Of a DNA stretch of 32,273 nt, positions 9,075 to 17,721 are shown in pieces. Position numbers and translations under genes: made by a program. This DNA is from an uncultured Erysipelotrichaceae bacterium (GTDB lineage Bacteria > Bacillota_I > Bacilli_A > RF39 > UBA660), in the NCBI GenBank assembly GCA_902767365.1, contig CACXGX010000051.1:1-32273 (forward strand). The letters run 5' to 3'. Position 1 is the stretch's first letter, and each line of letters begins with the position of its first letter. The notes under the pieces were generated by a model. The model worked only from the letters and a program-made list of their open reading frames with translations. It searched no databases and was not told the DNA's origin.

Positions 9075-10288
9075 AACCAAGAGAATTAAAAAAAGTATAT
9101 ATTACAAAAAAGGGTGAAAAACAAATTGAATTAGGCCATCCTTGGATATACGAAGGTGAATTAACAAAAATAGATTCTTCTATTGAAAATGGTGAAATTG
9201 TAGATGTAATAAATGAAAAAGAGAAATATCTTGGAAGTGGTTTTTATAATAATAATTCAAAAATAACTGTAAGACTATTAAGTAGAAATGCAAATGATAA
9301 ATTTGATAATGAATTTTTTAGAAGAAGAATAAGATACTCAATTGATTATCGATTAACAGTAATGCAAAATGAAACTAATGCTTTTCGCGTAATATTTGGA
9401 GAAGCAGATGAAATGCCTGGTTTAACAGTAGATAAATTTAATGATATTTTAGTAGTACAAATATTATCACTTGGAATCGAATTAAGAAAAGAATCTATAT
9501 TAAAAATTTTAGTAGAAGAAATGGAAAAAAGTGGTTTTATTATTTCTGGAATATATCTACGAAATGATGTCGATATTCGAGAAAAAGAAGGAATGAAACA
9601 ATATAAAGGATGGTTTGATTTTGGAAAAGATATTCCAAATACAACATCTACAGAAATTATAGAAAATAATATAAAATATATTGTAGATTTTGAAAATGGT
9701 CAAAAAACAGGCTTTTTCTTAGATCAAAAATATAATAGACTTGCTATTAGAAAAATAGCTAAAAATAGAACAGTTCTTGATTGCTGTACTCATACTGGAT
9801 CATTTGCTATGAATGCATATTTAGGTGGCGCTAAAAAAGTTGTTGCTATGGATATATCTGAAAAAGCATTAGAAGATTCAAAAAACAATTTTAAAATAAA
9901 TAATATGAAAATAGAAACAGAATGTGCAGATGTTTTTGATAAATTAGAAGAGTTAGCAAAGAATAATAAAAAAGAATATGATTTTATAATACTTGATCCT
10001 CCGGCATTTACTAAATCTAGAAAAACTATAGATAAAGCATTAAGAGGATATCAAGAATTAAATTATTTAGCTCTTAAATCATTACCAAGAGGTGGATATC
10101 TTGCAACTGCATCATGTTCACATTTCGCAACAAATGATTTATTTGTAAATGCTATTTTTAAAGCAAGTCAATTAGCAGGTGTAAAATTAAAAGAAGTGTC
10201 ATATACTGGTGCAAGTTTTGATCATCCTGTATTATTAGGAGTAGAGGAGACAAGATATTTGAAGTTTTATATATTTCAAGTATTTTAG
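9071..10288 (+). CDS. Class I SAM-dependent 23S rRNA methyltransferase (RlmI/YwbD type)
   Basis: A 405-residue enzyme with an N-terminal PUA domain (about 1-75; GHPWIYEGEL at 22-31), a linker, and a Rossmann methyltransferase domain. QKTGFFLDQ (211-219), the SAM-binding LDCCTHTGSF (236-245), the acidic AMDIS at 259-263 and the substrate loop ILDPPAF (307-313) are all present, and ASCSH (347-351) follows as in RlmI. RlmI of E. coli makes m5C1962 in 23S rRNA; the target here is inferred. The start overlaps the flippase stop by four bases with AGAAGG upstream. The pairing with a flippase looks positional rather than functional. Confidence 0.9.
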   Translation: MKPRELKKVYITKKGEKQIELGHPWIYEGELTKIDSSIENGEIVDVINEKEKYLGSGFYNNNSKITVRLLSRNANDKFDNEFFRRRIRYSIDYRLTVMQNETNAFRVIFGEADEMPGLTVDKFNDILVVQILSLGIELRKESILKILVEEMEKSGFIISGIYLRNDVDIREKEGMKQYKGWFDFGKDIPNTTSTEIIENNIKYIVDFENGQKTGFFLDQKYNRLAIRKIAKNRTVLDCCTHTGSFAMNAYLGGAKKVVAMDISEKALEDSKNNFKINNMKIETECADVFDKLEELAKNNKKEYDFIILDPPAFTKSRKTIDKALRGYQELNYLALKSLPRGGYLATASCSHFATNDLFVNAIFKASQLAGVKLKEVSYTGASFDHPVLLGVEETRYLKFYIFQVF

Positions 10289-10297
10289 TAAAAAAAT

Positions 10298-11080
10298 ATG
10301 AAAAAAAGAATTATATTGTATGGGTTGATGGTGTTATTTTTATCTTTATTTTTAATCTTTTTAATATTAGATATTTCAATATTTAAAATGTCCTATATAA
10401 CATCAAAATTAGACGAAAATTTATATTACAAGACACTTTACACTCAAATTAATGATAAGTTTGATACAGAGTTAAAAGAATTAAATATTGAAATTGATGT
10501 TAAAAAAATAATTGATATAGATATGATAAAAAATGATATAAATAATTACTTAGAAGGTTATTATAAAAAAGAATCATATATAATACATTCAGTAGAAATA
10601 GAAACAAAATCAAATAAACTAATTGATGATTATTTAATTAAAAATAATATAGAAATAGAAAATAGAGAAATAATTAATCAAAAAATAAAATCATTAATAA
10701 GTTATTATGAAAAAAAAGTAAAAGCTTCAAGTATTTTAGATAAGATGCCTAACTCTTTTATTATATTTAAAAATTTATGTGTTCCAATAATGGTTATTTC
10801 ACTAATATCTATATTTGCTATATATTTATATATGATATTTAAAATGCAGTCAAAACCTCTAGGAAGAGTATTTATGATGACGAGTTTATCAATAATAATG
10901 ATTCAGTTTATTATTCAAAAATTTGTCTCTTTAAAGAAATTATATACAAATGATTTGATTAGAATATCATTAGATTCAATAAAAAATGATGTACTATATA
11001 AATTTGATATCGTATGTATTTTATTATTTGTAGGAGGATTAATATTTTTAATATTTGAAAAAATGTTTGAAAGAAAGTAA
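10298..11080 (+). CDS. Membrane protein of unknown function
   Basis: A 260-residue protein with one N-terminal membrane segment (about 5-28), a charged loop of about 120 residues probably outside the cell, and three more hydrophobic segments near 153-182, 190-210 and 237-255. I do not recognise the family. It starts 9 bases after the methyltransferase stop with no Shine-Dalgarno that I can see (the spacer is A-rich), so translation probably depends on ribosomes ending at the upstream gene. Its last codons form the left arm of the terminator that follows. Confidence 0.7.
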   Translation: MKKRIILYGLMVLFLSLFLIFLILDISIFKMSYITSKLDENLYYKTLYTQINDKFDTELKELNIEIDVKKIIDIDMIKNDINNYLEGYYKKESYIIHSVEIETKSNKLIDDYLIKNNIEIENREIINQKIKSLISYYEKKVKASSILDKMPNSFIIFKNLCVPIMVISLISIFAIYLYMIFKMQSKPLGRVFMMTSLSIIMIQFIIQKFVSLKKLYTNDLIRISLDSIKNDVLYKFDIVCILLFVGGLIFLIFEKMFERK

Positions 11081-11094
11081 ATCTTTCTTTTTTT
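11070..11094 (+). terminator. Intrinsic terminator after the membrane protein gene
   Basis: AAAGAAAG (11070-11077) pairs with CTTTCTTT (11083-11090), loop TAAAT, followed by Ts to 11094. The stem overlaps the stop codon. Confidence 0.75.
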
Positions 11095-11099
11095 ATATA

Positions 11100-11108
11100 T
11101 GATATAAT
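11100..11108 (+). promoter_or_regulatory. Extended -10 promoter for the lipoprotein gene
   Basis: TGaTATAAT, identical to the element at 7499-7507. Transcription would begin near 11115, where the AGGAGG Shine-Dalgarno itself starts, so the leader is nearly absent. Confidence 0.65.
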
Positions 11109-11127
11109 CATATTAGGAGGATAAGAT

Positions 11128-11760
11128 ATGAAAAAAACAATATTTATTTTATTAATTACTATAGTAAGTTTAACTTTAGCGGGATGTGGTTCTGACAATA
11201 ATAAGAAAGAAAATACTAACAAAGGAAATGAAAGTTATATTGAAAGATCCAAAAAGAGTGCATATGTTGATATTGCTGCTTCATATGTTGATGCAATAAG
11301 AACAAAAGTAAATGAAGGTAAAGATTTAAGACTATATGAAAATGGTATTCTTTATATGATACCAGTAGGAGATGATATTTCAAAATCTTGTGTTGAAGTA
11401 GAAGTAGGAGGAAATCCAGTATTTGGAGATAAATGGAATTATGCTTATGTTGGTGTAACATTTGAAGGCACAGGGTACAATTATTATTTCATTAGTGAAG
11501 ATAACAATGGAGTAGGAATACCAATGTTAACTTATAAGGATTTAGCAGATAATGGAAGAGAGTATATTTACAAAAATTATGGATCAAGCTTATCACAAAG
11601 AAGTATTACAAAAGATTTTTCTAATACACTAAAAAATAATTATGGTAAAAAAGTTGAATCAAGAACTCTTACAAACAATGAAGAAATAGCATTTGATATA
11701 GTATTAAAAAATAGTTCAAATATTACAAAAATTACTTATTTTGACAATAATTGCAAATAA
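11128..11760 (+). CDS. Small lipoprotein of unknown function
   Basis: A 210-residue exported lipoprotein. The signal peptide ends in the lipobox LAGC with the lipidated cysteine at C20, followed by an Asn/Lys-rich tether. The mature part (YVDIAASYVDAIRTKV, then a block around MIPVGDD, GDKWNYAYVGV and a YYF segment) reminds me of the beta-rich C-terminal domain of pseudopilin-like proteins in AT-rich gut Bacillota, but there is no prepilin cleavage motif here. That resemblance is from memory and is weak. It has its own promoter and terminator, so it is monocistronic. Confidence 0.75.
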   Translation: MKKTIFILLITIVSLTLAGCGSDNNKKENTNKGNESYIERSKKSAYVDIAASYVDAIRTKVNEGKDLRLYENGILYMIPVGDDISKSCVEVEVGGNPVFGDKWNYAYVGVTFEGTGYNYYFISEDNNGVGIPMLTYKDLADNGREYIYKNYGSSLSQRSITKDFSNTLKNNYGKKVESRTLTNNEEIAFDIVLKNSSNITKITYFDNNCK

Positions 11761-11787
11761 AAAAGGCTTACTATTAAGCCTTTTTTT
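11761..11787. terminator. Strong terminator between convergent genes
   Basis: A perfect 10-bp stem (AAAAGGCTTA with TAAGCCTTTT) closes a CTAT loop and runs into Ts; the A run on the left lets it serve the minus-strand aquaporin gene as well. Confidence 0.88.
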
Positions 11788-11792
11788 GTGAA

Positions 11793-12428
11793 TTATTTTG
11801 TTTTTAAAACATATTTGTAGAATAAACCTGCAAGTAATGCTCCAACAAGTGGTGCTAAGATAAATACCCAAACTTGAGCGATTGCATCACCTAATTGAAA
11901 TAGAGCAGGACCAAAACTTCTAGCTGGGTTAACTGAAGTACCTGTAAATGGAATTCCAAATAAGTGTACTAGAGTTAAAGTAAGACCAATAACTATTCCT
12001 GCTGCATGAGCATTTTCTTTCTTTTCTGTAACTCCAAGAATAACTGTTACAAAAATAAAAGTTAAAATAATTTCAACTAATAGTGCAATCCATACTTTGC
12101 CATCAGCATATCCATTAGCGCCTAATTTTTCGAAATCTTCTAGAATTACTCCTAATAAAAGAGATCCACAAATAGCTCCTAAAAATTGAGCAACAACGTA
12201 CTTCCATAGTTCATTTAAACTCATTTTTCCAGCAATAAACATTCCAAATGATACTGCAGGATTAATATGACATCCAGATACGTTTCCAATTGAATAAGCC
12301 ATAGCAACTATAACTAATCCAAATGCTAAAGAAGTAGCTAATAAGTCAGCTCTTGTAATTACTGCAACTCCACAAGCAATTAATGTAAGAACTAAAGTTC
12401 CAACAAATTCTGCAACATATTTTTTCAC
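11793..12428 (-). CDS. aqpZ: Aquaporin Z-type water channel
   Basis: A 211-residue MIP-family channel with six membrane helices and both NPA motifs (56-58 and 167-169). The four selectivity-filter residues of E. coli AqpZ are all present: F36, H155, T164 and R170. A His/Phe filter points to a narrow water channel rather than a glycerol channel (GlpF has Gly in place of His). I place the start at GTG 12428, giving MKKYVAEF, because AGGAGG then stands 8 bases away; the in-frame GTG at 12437 would touch the Shine-Dalgarno. An out-of-frame ATG followed at once by TGA overlaps the chosen GTG. Monocistronic. Confidence 0.9.
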   Translation of the reverse strand: MKKYVAEFVGTLVLTLIACGVAVITRADLLATSLAFGLVIVAMAYSIGNVSGCHINPAVSFGMFIAGKMSLNELWKYVVAQFLGAICGSLLLGVILEDFEKLGANGYADGKVWIALLVEIILTFIFVTVILGVTEKKENAHAAGIVIGLTLTLVHLFGIPFTGTSVNPARSFGPALFQLGDAIAQVWVFILAPLVGALLAGLFYKYVLKTK

Positions 12429-12451
12429 ATAATTCACCTCCTAGTATCTTA

Positions 12452-12480
12452 ATTATACAATAAATAATAATATATTTAAA
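12452..12480 (-). promoter_or_regulatory. Candidate promoter of the aquaporin gene
   Basis: On the minus strand TATAAT (12457-12452) lies 14 bases before AGGAGG; TTTAAA at 12480-12475, 17 bases upstream, is a poor -35. Confidence 0.5.
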
Positions 12481-12482
12481 CT

Positions 12483-12515
12483 ATTAAAAAGGATCTCTAT
12501 TTAAAAAGACCCTTT
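12483..12515 (-). terminator. Terminator of the DUF853 ATPase gene
   Basis: On the minus strand a 9-bp stem (12515-12507 with 12496-12488, one G-U pair) is followed by TTTTTAAT. The 5' arm is made from the last sense codons of the gene. Confidence 0.7.
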
Positions 12516-14149
12516 AATACTTTATTTAATCCTCTATCTATAACTTTATTAGTAGCTTTATTTACTACTTTTTTACCAAGTTTATATCCAACTGTATTTT
12601 TTCTTGCTTTTTCTTCTTCTTTTCTTTTTCTTTCTTCTTCTTTTTCCTTAGCTTTTCTTTCTCTTTCTTCTTCTTTTAATTTTCTTTCTTGTTCTTTTCT
12701 TTCTTTTTCAGCAATTCTTTCTTCTTCTTTTCTTTGACGTTCTTCTTCTTTTCTTTTCTTTTCTTCTTCTTTTTCTTCTTTTTCTCTTTGTTTTTGTGCT
12801 AAAGCTTCTTCCTTTTCTTTTAATTTTTCTTCTTCTAATTGCTGTTTCTTTTCTTCTTCCTCTTTTTTAACTTTTGTTAATTTTTCGTGAGCAGTTTCAT
12901 CATCAATAACATATTCATATTTTCCATATAAATAACTTCTTTTAATTAATTCATCACGTATTTCATCATCAATAGCACCCATAGCACTTTGTGGAGGAAG
13001 AATAGTTACTTTTTCAACAATTTCTGGATTTCCTTTTTCATCTTGGAAAGATACAAGAGCAACACCAGTACCTAAATTTTTAATCTCTTCAACAATATCC
13101 ATATTAGGATTTAATCTAAATGAGTTAGCAGCTGCTTTAATTGCTTTTTCATCATTCTTTGTATAATATCTTAAAACATGTTGAATTCTATTACCTAATT
13201 GTGAAAGTATCTCATCAGGTATGTCACTAGGACTTTGTGATATGAAATATAATCCAACTCCTTTAGATCTAATTAATTTAACTATTTGGATGATAGAATT
13301 TAAAAGTGGCCTTGAAATATTATCGAATAATAGATGTGCTTCATCTATAAAAAATACTAATTTAGGCTTATCTAAATCTCCAACCTCTGGCATTGAATTA
13401 TATAAATAAGTTAGTAACCATAATAAGAAAGTAGAGTATAGATTTGGCTTTTGAAATAGAATAGAAGCATCTAGAATATTTATCTGACCATTACCAGTAT
13501 CTCCATCATAGTGAATAAAGTCTTTAATTTCAAAATCAGGTTTTCCAAAGAAATAATCTCCGCCTTCTTCTTGCAAAGATAAAATATTTCTTTGTATTGA
13601 TCCAACGCTTTGTACAGTTATATTACCATATGAAAGAGAATAATCTTTCCTTTTATCACCAATATAACTTAAGATACTTCTTAAATCTTTTAAATCTACA
13701 AGCTGTAATCCTTCGTCTTCTGCAATTTTAAATGCTATTGTTAATATTCCTTCTTGTGCATCTGATAAATCTAACATTTTAGAAAGTAGTTTAGGACCAA
13801 CTTTAGCAACAGTAGTTCTAATAGGATGACCATATTTTCCATATACATCCCAAAATGTAGTAGGATATTTTTTTAAATTAAAATTTTCAAGTTTTAAATT
13901 ATCAATACGAGTTTCTATATTTGAATTCATTGTACCATTTAGGGCAGTACCTGCTAAATCACCTTTAACGTCTACAAGGAGTACAGGAACTCTTGCATCG
14001 CTGAAACTTTCTGCTAATACTTTTAAAGTGATTGTTTTACCACTACCACTAGCACCACTTATAATACCATGACGATTAGCCATTTTTGGTAAAATATATG
14101 CTTCTTTATTATCGCTTTTTCCGACTAAAATTTTTTCATTAAAATACAT
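12497..14149 (-). CDS. DUF853/HerA-like ATPase (YjgR type)
   Basis: A 550-residue P-loop ATPase of the HerA/FtsK superfamily. The N-terminus ILPKMANRHGIISGASGSGK matches the start of E. coli YjgR closely. Walker A is GASGSGKT (32-39), Walker B with the catalytic acid is FFIDEAH (266-272), and an RYYTKND block follows near 327. Residues about 423-520 form a long Lys/Glu/Arg-rich coiled coil ending in a short basic tail. HerA itself resects DNA ends with NurA in archaea; the bacterial DUF853 group has no clear role, and there is no nuclease neighbour here. GGAGG stands 6 bases before the ATG. The C-terminal coil is longer than I would expect for YjgR. Confidence 0.88.
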   Translation of the reverse strand: MYFNEKILVGKSDNKEAYILPKMANRHGIISGASGSGKTITLKVLAESFSDARVPVLLVDVKGDLAGTALNGTMNSNIETRIDNLKLENFNLKKYPTTFWDVYGKYGHPIRTTVAKVGPKLLSKMLDLSDAQEGILTIAFKIAEDEGLQLVDLKDLRSILSYIGDKRKDYSLSYGNITVQSVGSIQRNILSLQEEGGDYFFGKPDFEIKDFIHYDGDTGNGQINILDASILFQKPNLYSTFLLWLLTYLYNSMPEVGDLDKPKLVFFIDEAHLLFDNISRPLLNSIIQIVKLIRSKGVGLYFISQSPSDIPDEILSQLGNRIQHVLRYYTKNDEKAIKAAANSFRLNPNMDIVEEIKNLGTGVALVSFQDEKGNPEIVEKVTILPPQSAMGAIDDEIRDELIKRSYLYGKYEYVIDDETAHEKLTKVKKEEEEKKQQLEEEKLKEKEEALAQKQREKEEKEEEKKRKEEERQRKEEERIAEKERKEQERKLKEEERERKAKEKEEERKRKEEEKARKNTVGYKLGKKVVNKATNKVIDRGLNKVLKGLFK

Positions 14150-14179
14150 GTTTAACCTCCAAATAAATCTTACATTTAA

Positions 14180-14208
14180 ATTATAAAAAAAAATATAATA
14201 AAAGTAAA
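14180..14208 (-). promoter_or_regulatory. Promoter of the DUF853 ATPase gene
   Basis: On the minus strand TTTACT (14208-14203), 17 bases, TATAAT (14185-14180). Confidence 0.55.
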
Positions 14209-14219
14209 GAAATCTAATT

Positions 14220-14247
14220 TTGAAAAAAGTTATTTTTATAATATAAT
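14220..14247 (+). promoter_or_regulatory. Promoter of the metallophosphoesterase gene
   Basis: TTGAAA (14220-14225), 16 bases, TATAAT (14242-14247). A second TATAAT at 14237-14242 is too close to that -35. Confidence 0.65.
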
Positions 14248-14263
14248 TAAAAAGGTGATTAAT

Positions 14264-15079
14264 ATGAGAATAACAAAGAAAAAGTATTTTATTAATACAA
14301 ATATCGATAAAGAAGTGACAATTGTAGTTCTAGCAGATGTTCATTATTATTCAAAAAGAAATATAAAAAAATTAAATAAAGTATTAAATACAGTAGAAAA
14401 AATAAAACCAAATTATATTTGTATTCCTGGTGATTTAATGGATTCGTATTATGTTAAGGATGAAGAATGTGTTATTGATTGGATAAAAAGATTATCTATA
14501 ATATCACCAGTTTTAATATCAATAGGGAATCATGAATTTATAGCTAAAAAGAAATCATATAACTTAGAATTATTTTCTAAAATACAATTAATTAATAATT
14601 GTTATGTATTAGACAATGAATCGATTAGTTTTGAAAACATTTCATTTTTAGGTATTACTATTCCAGGAGAATATTTTGAACAAAAAAAAGATGATAGTTA
14701 TATTATATCGAATCTTAAAAATATTAATTATAATCCTAATAAATATAATATTATGTTGTGTCATTCTCCAATAGATTTTTATAAAGAAAAAATCTTTAAT
14801 AATTTAGAATTTACTAAATCATTTGATTTACTAATTTGTGGACATATGCATGGAGGTATAACTCCTAATATTTTAAAACCATTACTAAAAGGAAGAGGAT
14901 TTATAAGACCAGATGGTAAATTGTTTGCTAATATGTGTTATGGACTTTATGATAATTTAGGTACAAAATGCATTATTTCTAGTGGAGTTACTAAATCATC
15001 TCACACTAATAAGTTTGAATATTTAGATTTTTTATTTTCACCTGAAGTAACGGTAATTAAACTTAGACCAAAACCTTAA
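14264..15079 (+). CDS. Calcineurin-like metallophosphoesterase (YkuE-like)
   Basis: A 271-residue two-metal phosphoesterase. The metal ligands appear in order: D25 and H27 in ADVH, GD in PGDLMD near 60, GNHE near 92, the later histidine in LCHSP, and GHMHGG near 206. This order is that of the YkuE/metallophosphoesterase group, whose members cleave phosphoesters, some of them of lipids such as UDP-diacylglucosamine. There is no signal peptide or membrane anchor, so it should be cytoplasmic. ATG 14264 after AAGGTGAT is preferred over the in-frame GTG 14255, which lies inside the Shine-Dalgarno. Single gene just before the glycan operon promoter. Confidence 0.88.
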   Translation: MRITKKKYFINTNIDKEVTIVVLADVHYYSKRNIKKLNKVLNTVEKIKPNYICIPGDLMDSYYVKDEECVIDWIKRLSIISPVLISIGNHEFIAKKKSYNLELFSKIQLINNCYVLDNESISFENISFLGITIPGEYFEQKKDDSYIISNLKNINYNPNKYNIMLCHSPIDFYKEKIFNNLEFTKSFDLLICGHMHGGITPNILKPLLKGRGFIRPDGKLFANMCYGLYDNLGTKCIISSGVTKSSHTNKFEYLDFLFSPEVTVIKLRPKP

Positions 15080-15084
15080 AAAGT

Positions 15085-15113
15085 TTGACATTTAATATAT
15101 AAAATGAGATAAT
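15085..15113 (+). promoter_or_regulatory. Near-consensus promoter of the surface-glycan operon
   Basis: TTGACA (15085-15090), exactly 17 bases, then GATAAT (15108-15113) preceded by an extended TG at 15105-15106. It is the best promoter in the window and the only clear one I see before the terminator at 26029. Confidence 0.85.
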
Positions 15114-15138
15114 TTTCATAGCAAGTGAAGGTGATAAA

Positions 15139-16650
15139 ATGAGGGCTAAAAAGAGTTTTATTAATTTATTTTTTAATTTAGTTCAACAATTTATTGGAAT
15201 TATCATTGGCTTTGTTTTACCACCACTTATAATTACTAACTATGGTTCTGGTATTAATGGACTTGTTCAAACAATAAAACAAATAGTGACTTATGCTCAA
15301 ACAACTGGGGCAGGAATTGCTAGTGCTAGTACATATGTAATGTATGAACCACTTGCCAAAAAGAATTATAAAAAATTAAGTGGGATTTTTGCAGCAACGA
15401 AAAAAATGTTTATAAAAGCTGGAAATTATGCTTCATTAATTATGTTAATGGTTGCATTTATATATCCTATTTTTGTAAGCAAAGATGTTAATCCAATAAT
15501 ATCTGTTTCATTAGTTATTCTCTTAGGAATGTGTGGAGTTTCAGAGTTTTATTTTATTGGAAAATATCAAGCACTTTTTAGCGCTGATCAAAAAAATTAC
15601 TTAGTTTCAATTGCTCAAGCCTTGGGAAATATTTTCAATATAACTATTTCTGTTATATTAATTAAATTAAAATGTAATATTGTTCTTGTTGAATTTGGAG
15701 CAATGGCAGTATATATCACAAGAGTTATTTTTTTGTGGGGGCATTTTAGAAAACACTATACATTTATTGATAAAAATGCAAAACCACTTGATGGATCAAT
15801 TTCCCAAAGAAAAGATGCTGTTGTTCACGAGATTACAGCCTTAGTAGTTAATAATAGCTCTGTAGTATTAATATCACTTTTATTAGGCCTTACTAATGCA
15901 AGTATTTTTTCAATATATCTTTTAGTTTTCTCTGGATTAAATATGATTTCAAGTATTGTTTCAAATGGAATCTATGCATCATTTGGAGACGTAATAGCAA
16001 AAAACGAAAAAGAAGTATTAGATAGAACATATAATATCTTTGAATGGGCATTTTTAATTGGAGAATTTATAATATACACAGTAACATTCATTATGATAAT
16101 GCCATTTATATCTATATACACAAGAAATATGACAGATGTTAATTATTCATTACCACTTCTTGGATATCTATTTGTATTATTAGGAATAGTAAATTGTGTT
16201 AAAACACCTCCTAGAATGCTTGTAGTAGCAAGTGGAAAGTTTAAAGAAACAAAAAAATATACATTAACAGAAATGCTTATATGTATAATTGGACAATTAA
16301 TTCTCATTCCTATTTTTGGAATATATGGAGCAATATTAGGTAATTTACTTGCATATATATATAGAACAATTAATTTCTTTTGGTATTCGAACAAATTTAT
16401 ATTAAACATTAGTAGTAAAAGAGTGATAAAAAGATTAATTGCTTTAACAATTCCATCAGTACTTATTTGTTTTAGTTCAACTTTTATTAATATAACTGCA
16501 ACTGGATATTTAGAGTGGGTTTTAATAGCAATAATAGTATTTACTCTTTCAAGTTTATTAATAGGAACAGTAGGAATTTTAGTAGATAAAGAAACTTTTA
16601 AAGATTTTCTTAAAGTATTTAAGAGCATAATAAAAAGTAGTAAGGAGTAG
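15139..16650 (+). CDS. Polysaccharide flippase (MOP superfamily) of the glycan operon
   Basis: A 503-residue membrane protein with a dozen or more hydrophobic segments, like the flippase at 7539 but clearly diverged. FVLPPLIITNYGSGINGLV at the N-terminus and YVMYEPLAKKNYKKLSG are typical of Bacillota Wzx-like proteins. It should move the lipid-linked product of the following glycosyltransferases outward. First gene of the operon, with AAGGTGAT before the ATG and a strong promoter just upstream; its stop is 2 bases from the next ATG. The substrate cannot be told from sequence. Confidence 0.88.
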   Translation: MRAKKSFINLFFNLVQQFIGIIIGFVLPPLIITNYGSGINGLVQTIKQIVTYAQTTGAGIASASTYVMYEPLAKKNYKKLSGIFAATKKMFIKAGNYASLIMLMVAFIYPIFVSKDVNPIISVSLVILLGMCGVSEFYFIGKYQALFSADQKNYLVSIAQALGNIFNITISVILIKLKCNIVLVEFGAMAVYITRVIFLWGHFRKHYTFIDKNAKPLDGSISQRKDAVVHEITALVVNNSSVVLISLLLGLTNASIFSIYLLVFSGLNMISSIVSNGIYASFGDVIAKNEKEVLDRTYNIFEWAFLIGEFIIYTVTFIMIMPFISIYTRNMTDVNYSLPLLGYLFVLLGIVNCVKTPPRMLVVASGKFKETKKYTLTEMLICIIGQLILIPIFGIYGAILGNLLAYIYRTINFFWYSNKFILNISSKRVIKRLIALTIPSVLICFSSTFINITATGYLEWVLIAIIVFTLSSLLIGTVGILVDKETFKDFLKVFKSIIKSSKE

Positions 16651-16652
16651 TT

Positions 16653-17348
16653 ATGAAAAATAATAAAAAAGTATTAGTAATTATACCTGCCTATAATGAG
16701 GCATTGAATATTGAAAAAACTGTAGAAGATATAAGAAAGAATGCTAAAGGTGTAGATTATTTAGTAGTAAACGATGGATCTCGCGATGATACTTTAGATG
16801 TTTTAAAAAAGAATAAATATAATTACATAGATTTGATTCAAAATTTAGGATTATTTGGGGCAGTTCAAACTGGTCTTAAATATGCAGTTGAAAAAGATTA
16901 TGATGTTGCTATTCAATTTGATGGAGATGGACAACACCAAGCAAAATATATTAAATCTTTAGTAGACGAAATAGATAATAACAGCATTGTAATTGGTTCA
17001 AGATTTGTAACAAAAAGGAAACCATTTACTATGCGTATGTTGGGATCAAGATTAATAGGTTTTGCTATATTATTAGTAGCAGGAATTAGAATTAAGGATC
17101 CAACTAGTGGAATGAGAGCTTATGATAAATCAACAATGGCTGATTATGCAAATGATATTAATAACCCTCCAGAACCAGATACATTAGCATATATGAAATT
17201 AAGAGGGAAAAAAATAAAAGAAGTACAAGTTGAAATGAATGATAGAGAATTTGGAGAATCATATTTAAATCTTTCTCATACTATAAAATACATGACAAGA
17301 ATGTTAACTTCTATATTCTTTATTCAACCATTTAGAAAAAGAAAGTAG
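16653..17348 (+). CDS. GT2 glycosyltransferase, polyprenyl-phosphate-sugar synthase type
   Basis: A 231-residue GT-A fold enzyme close to dolichol-phosphate-mannose synthases. VLVIIPAYNEALNIEKT opens it, NDGSRDDT (40-47) and QFDGDGQH (88-95, the metal-binding D90 and D92) follow, and VIGSRF and DPTSGMRAY are the usual later blocks. Members transfer a sugar from a nucleotide to polyprenyl phosphate on the inner face of the membrane. No C-terminal membrane helices are present; the DUF2304 protein 8 bases downstream may provide the membrane part. The lipid-linked sugar would feed GT-C enzymes outside, which fits the two large membrane proteins further on. Confidence 0.88.
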   Translation: MKNNKKVLVIIPAYNEALNIEKTVEDIRKNAKGVDYLVVNDGSRDDTLDVLKKNKYNYIDLIQNLGLFGAVQTGLKYAVEKDYDVAIQFDGDGQHQAKYIKSLVDEIDNNSIVIGSRFVTKRKPFTMRMLGSRLIGFAILLVAGIRIKDPTSGMRAYDKSTMADYANDINNPPEPDTLAYMKLRGKKIKEVQVEMNDREFGESYLNLSHTIKYMTRMLTSIFFIQPFRKRK

Positions 17349-17356
17349 GTGTTAAT

Positions 17357-17698
17357 ATGAGATTACAAATAATACTTATAGTTGCAAGTTTAGCAACATT
17401 TATCTATGTAATATTAAGAATAAAAAAACATCAATTAAATATTGATGATTCTATTGTATGGATAATATGGTCAATATTATTACTAATACTAAGTGTTTTT
17501 CCAGGACTGCCAACGTATTTATCTAAATTATTAGGTTTTGAATCAACAAGTAACTTTATTCTAACTGGATTTATATTTGTAATATACATAATGGTATTTT
17601 TACAAAATATTAAAATATCAGAACTAAAAGAAAAAAATAAAAAATTAATACAAAGATTAAGTATAGACAAGAAAAAAGAAGAAGAAAATAATAAGTAA
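17357..17698 (+). CDS. DUF2304 family small membrane protein
   Basis: A 113-residue protein with three hydrophobic segments and a charged C-terminal helix (about 90-113). The pattern RIKKHQLNIDDSIVWIIWS and VFPGLP is that of DUF2304, a family almost always next to a DPM-like GT2 gene, as here. It is presumed to anchor or assist the soluble GT2; I infer that it plays that part for the gene just upstream. GTAGGTG overlaps the preceding stop codon and serves as the Shine-Dalgarno. Confidence 0.85.
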   Translation: MRLQIILIVASLATFIYVILRIKKHQLNIDDSIVWIIWSILLLILSVFPGLPTYLSKLLGFESTSNFILTGFIFVIYIMVFLQNIKISELKEKNKKLIQRLSIDKKKEEENNK

Positions 17699-17721
17699 TA
17701 CTATAAATTGGAGGCTTTTGG

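Noticed and set aside
11128-11760. Type IV pilin or pseudopilin
   Set aside because: The N-terminus is a lipoprotein signal with LAGC at the cysteine, not a prepilin peptide, and no pilus assembly genes are near.
12497-14149. HerA-NurA type DNA-end resection or phage defence system
   Set aside because: The N-terminus matches the DUF853/YjgR group and the neighbours are an aquaporin and a phosphoesterase, with no nuclease or other defence gene.
15139-16650. The two flippase genes (7539 and 15139) as a recent duplication
   Set aside because: They share fold and length, but the N-terminal blocks differ at most positions, so they are distant relatives with probably different substrates.
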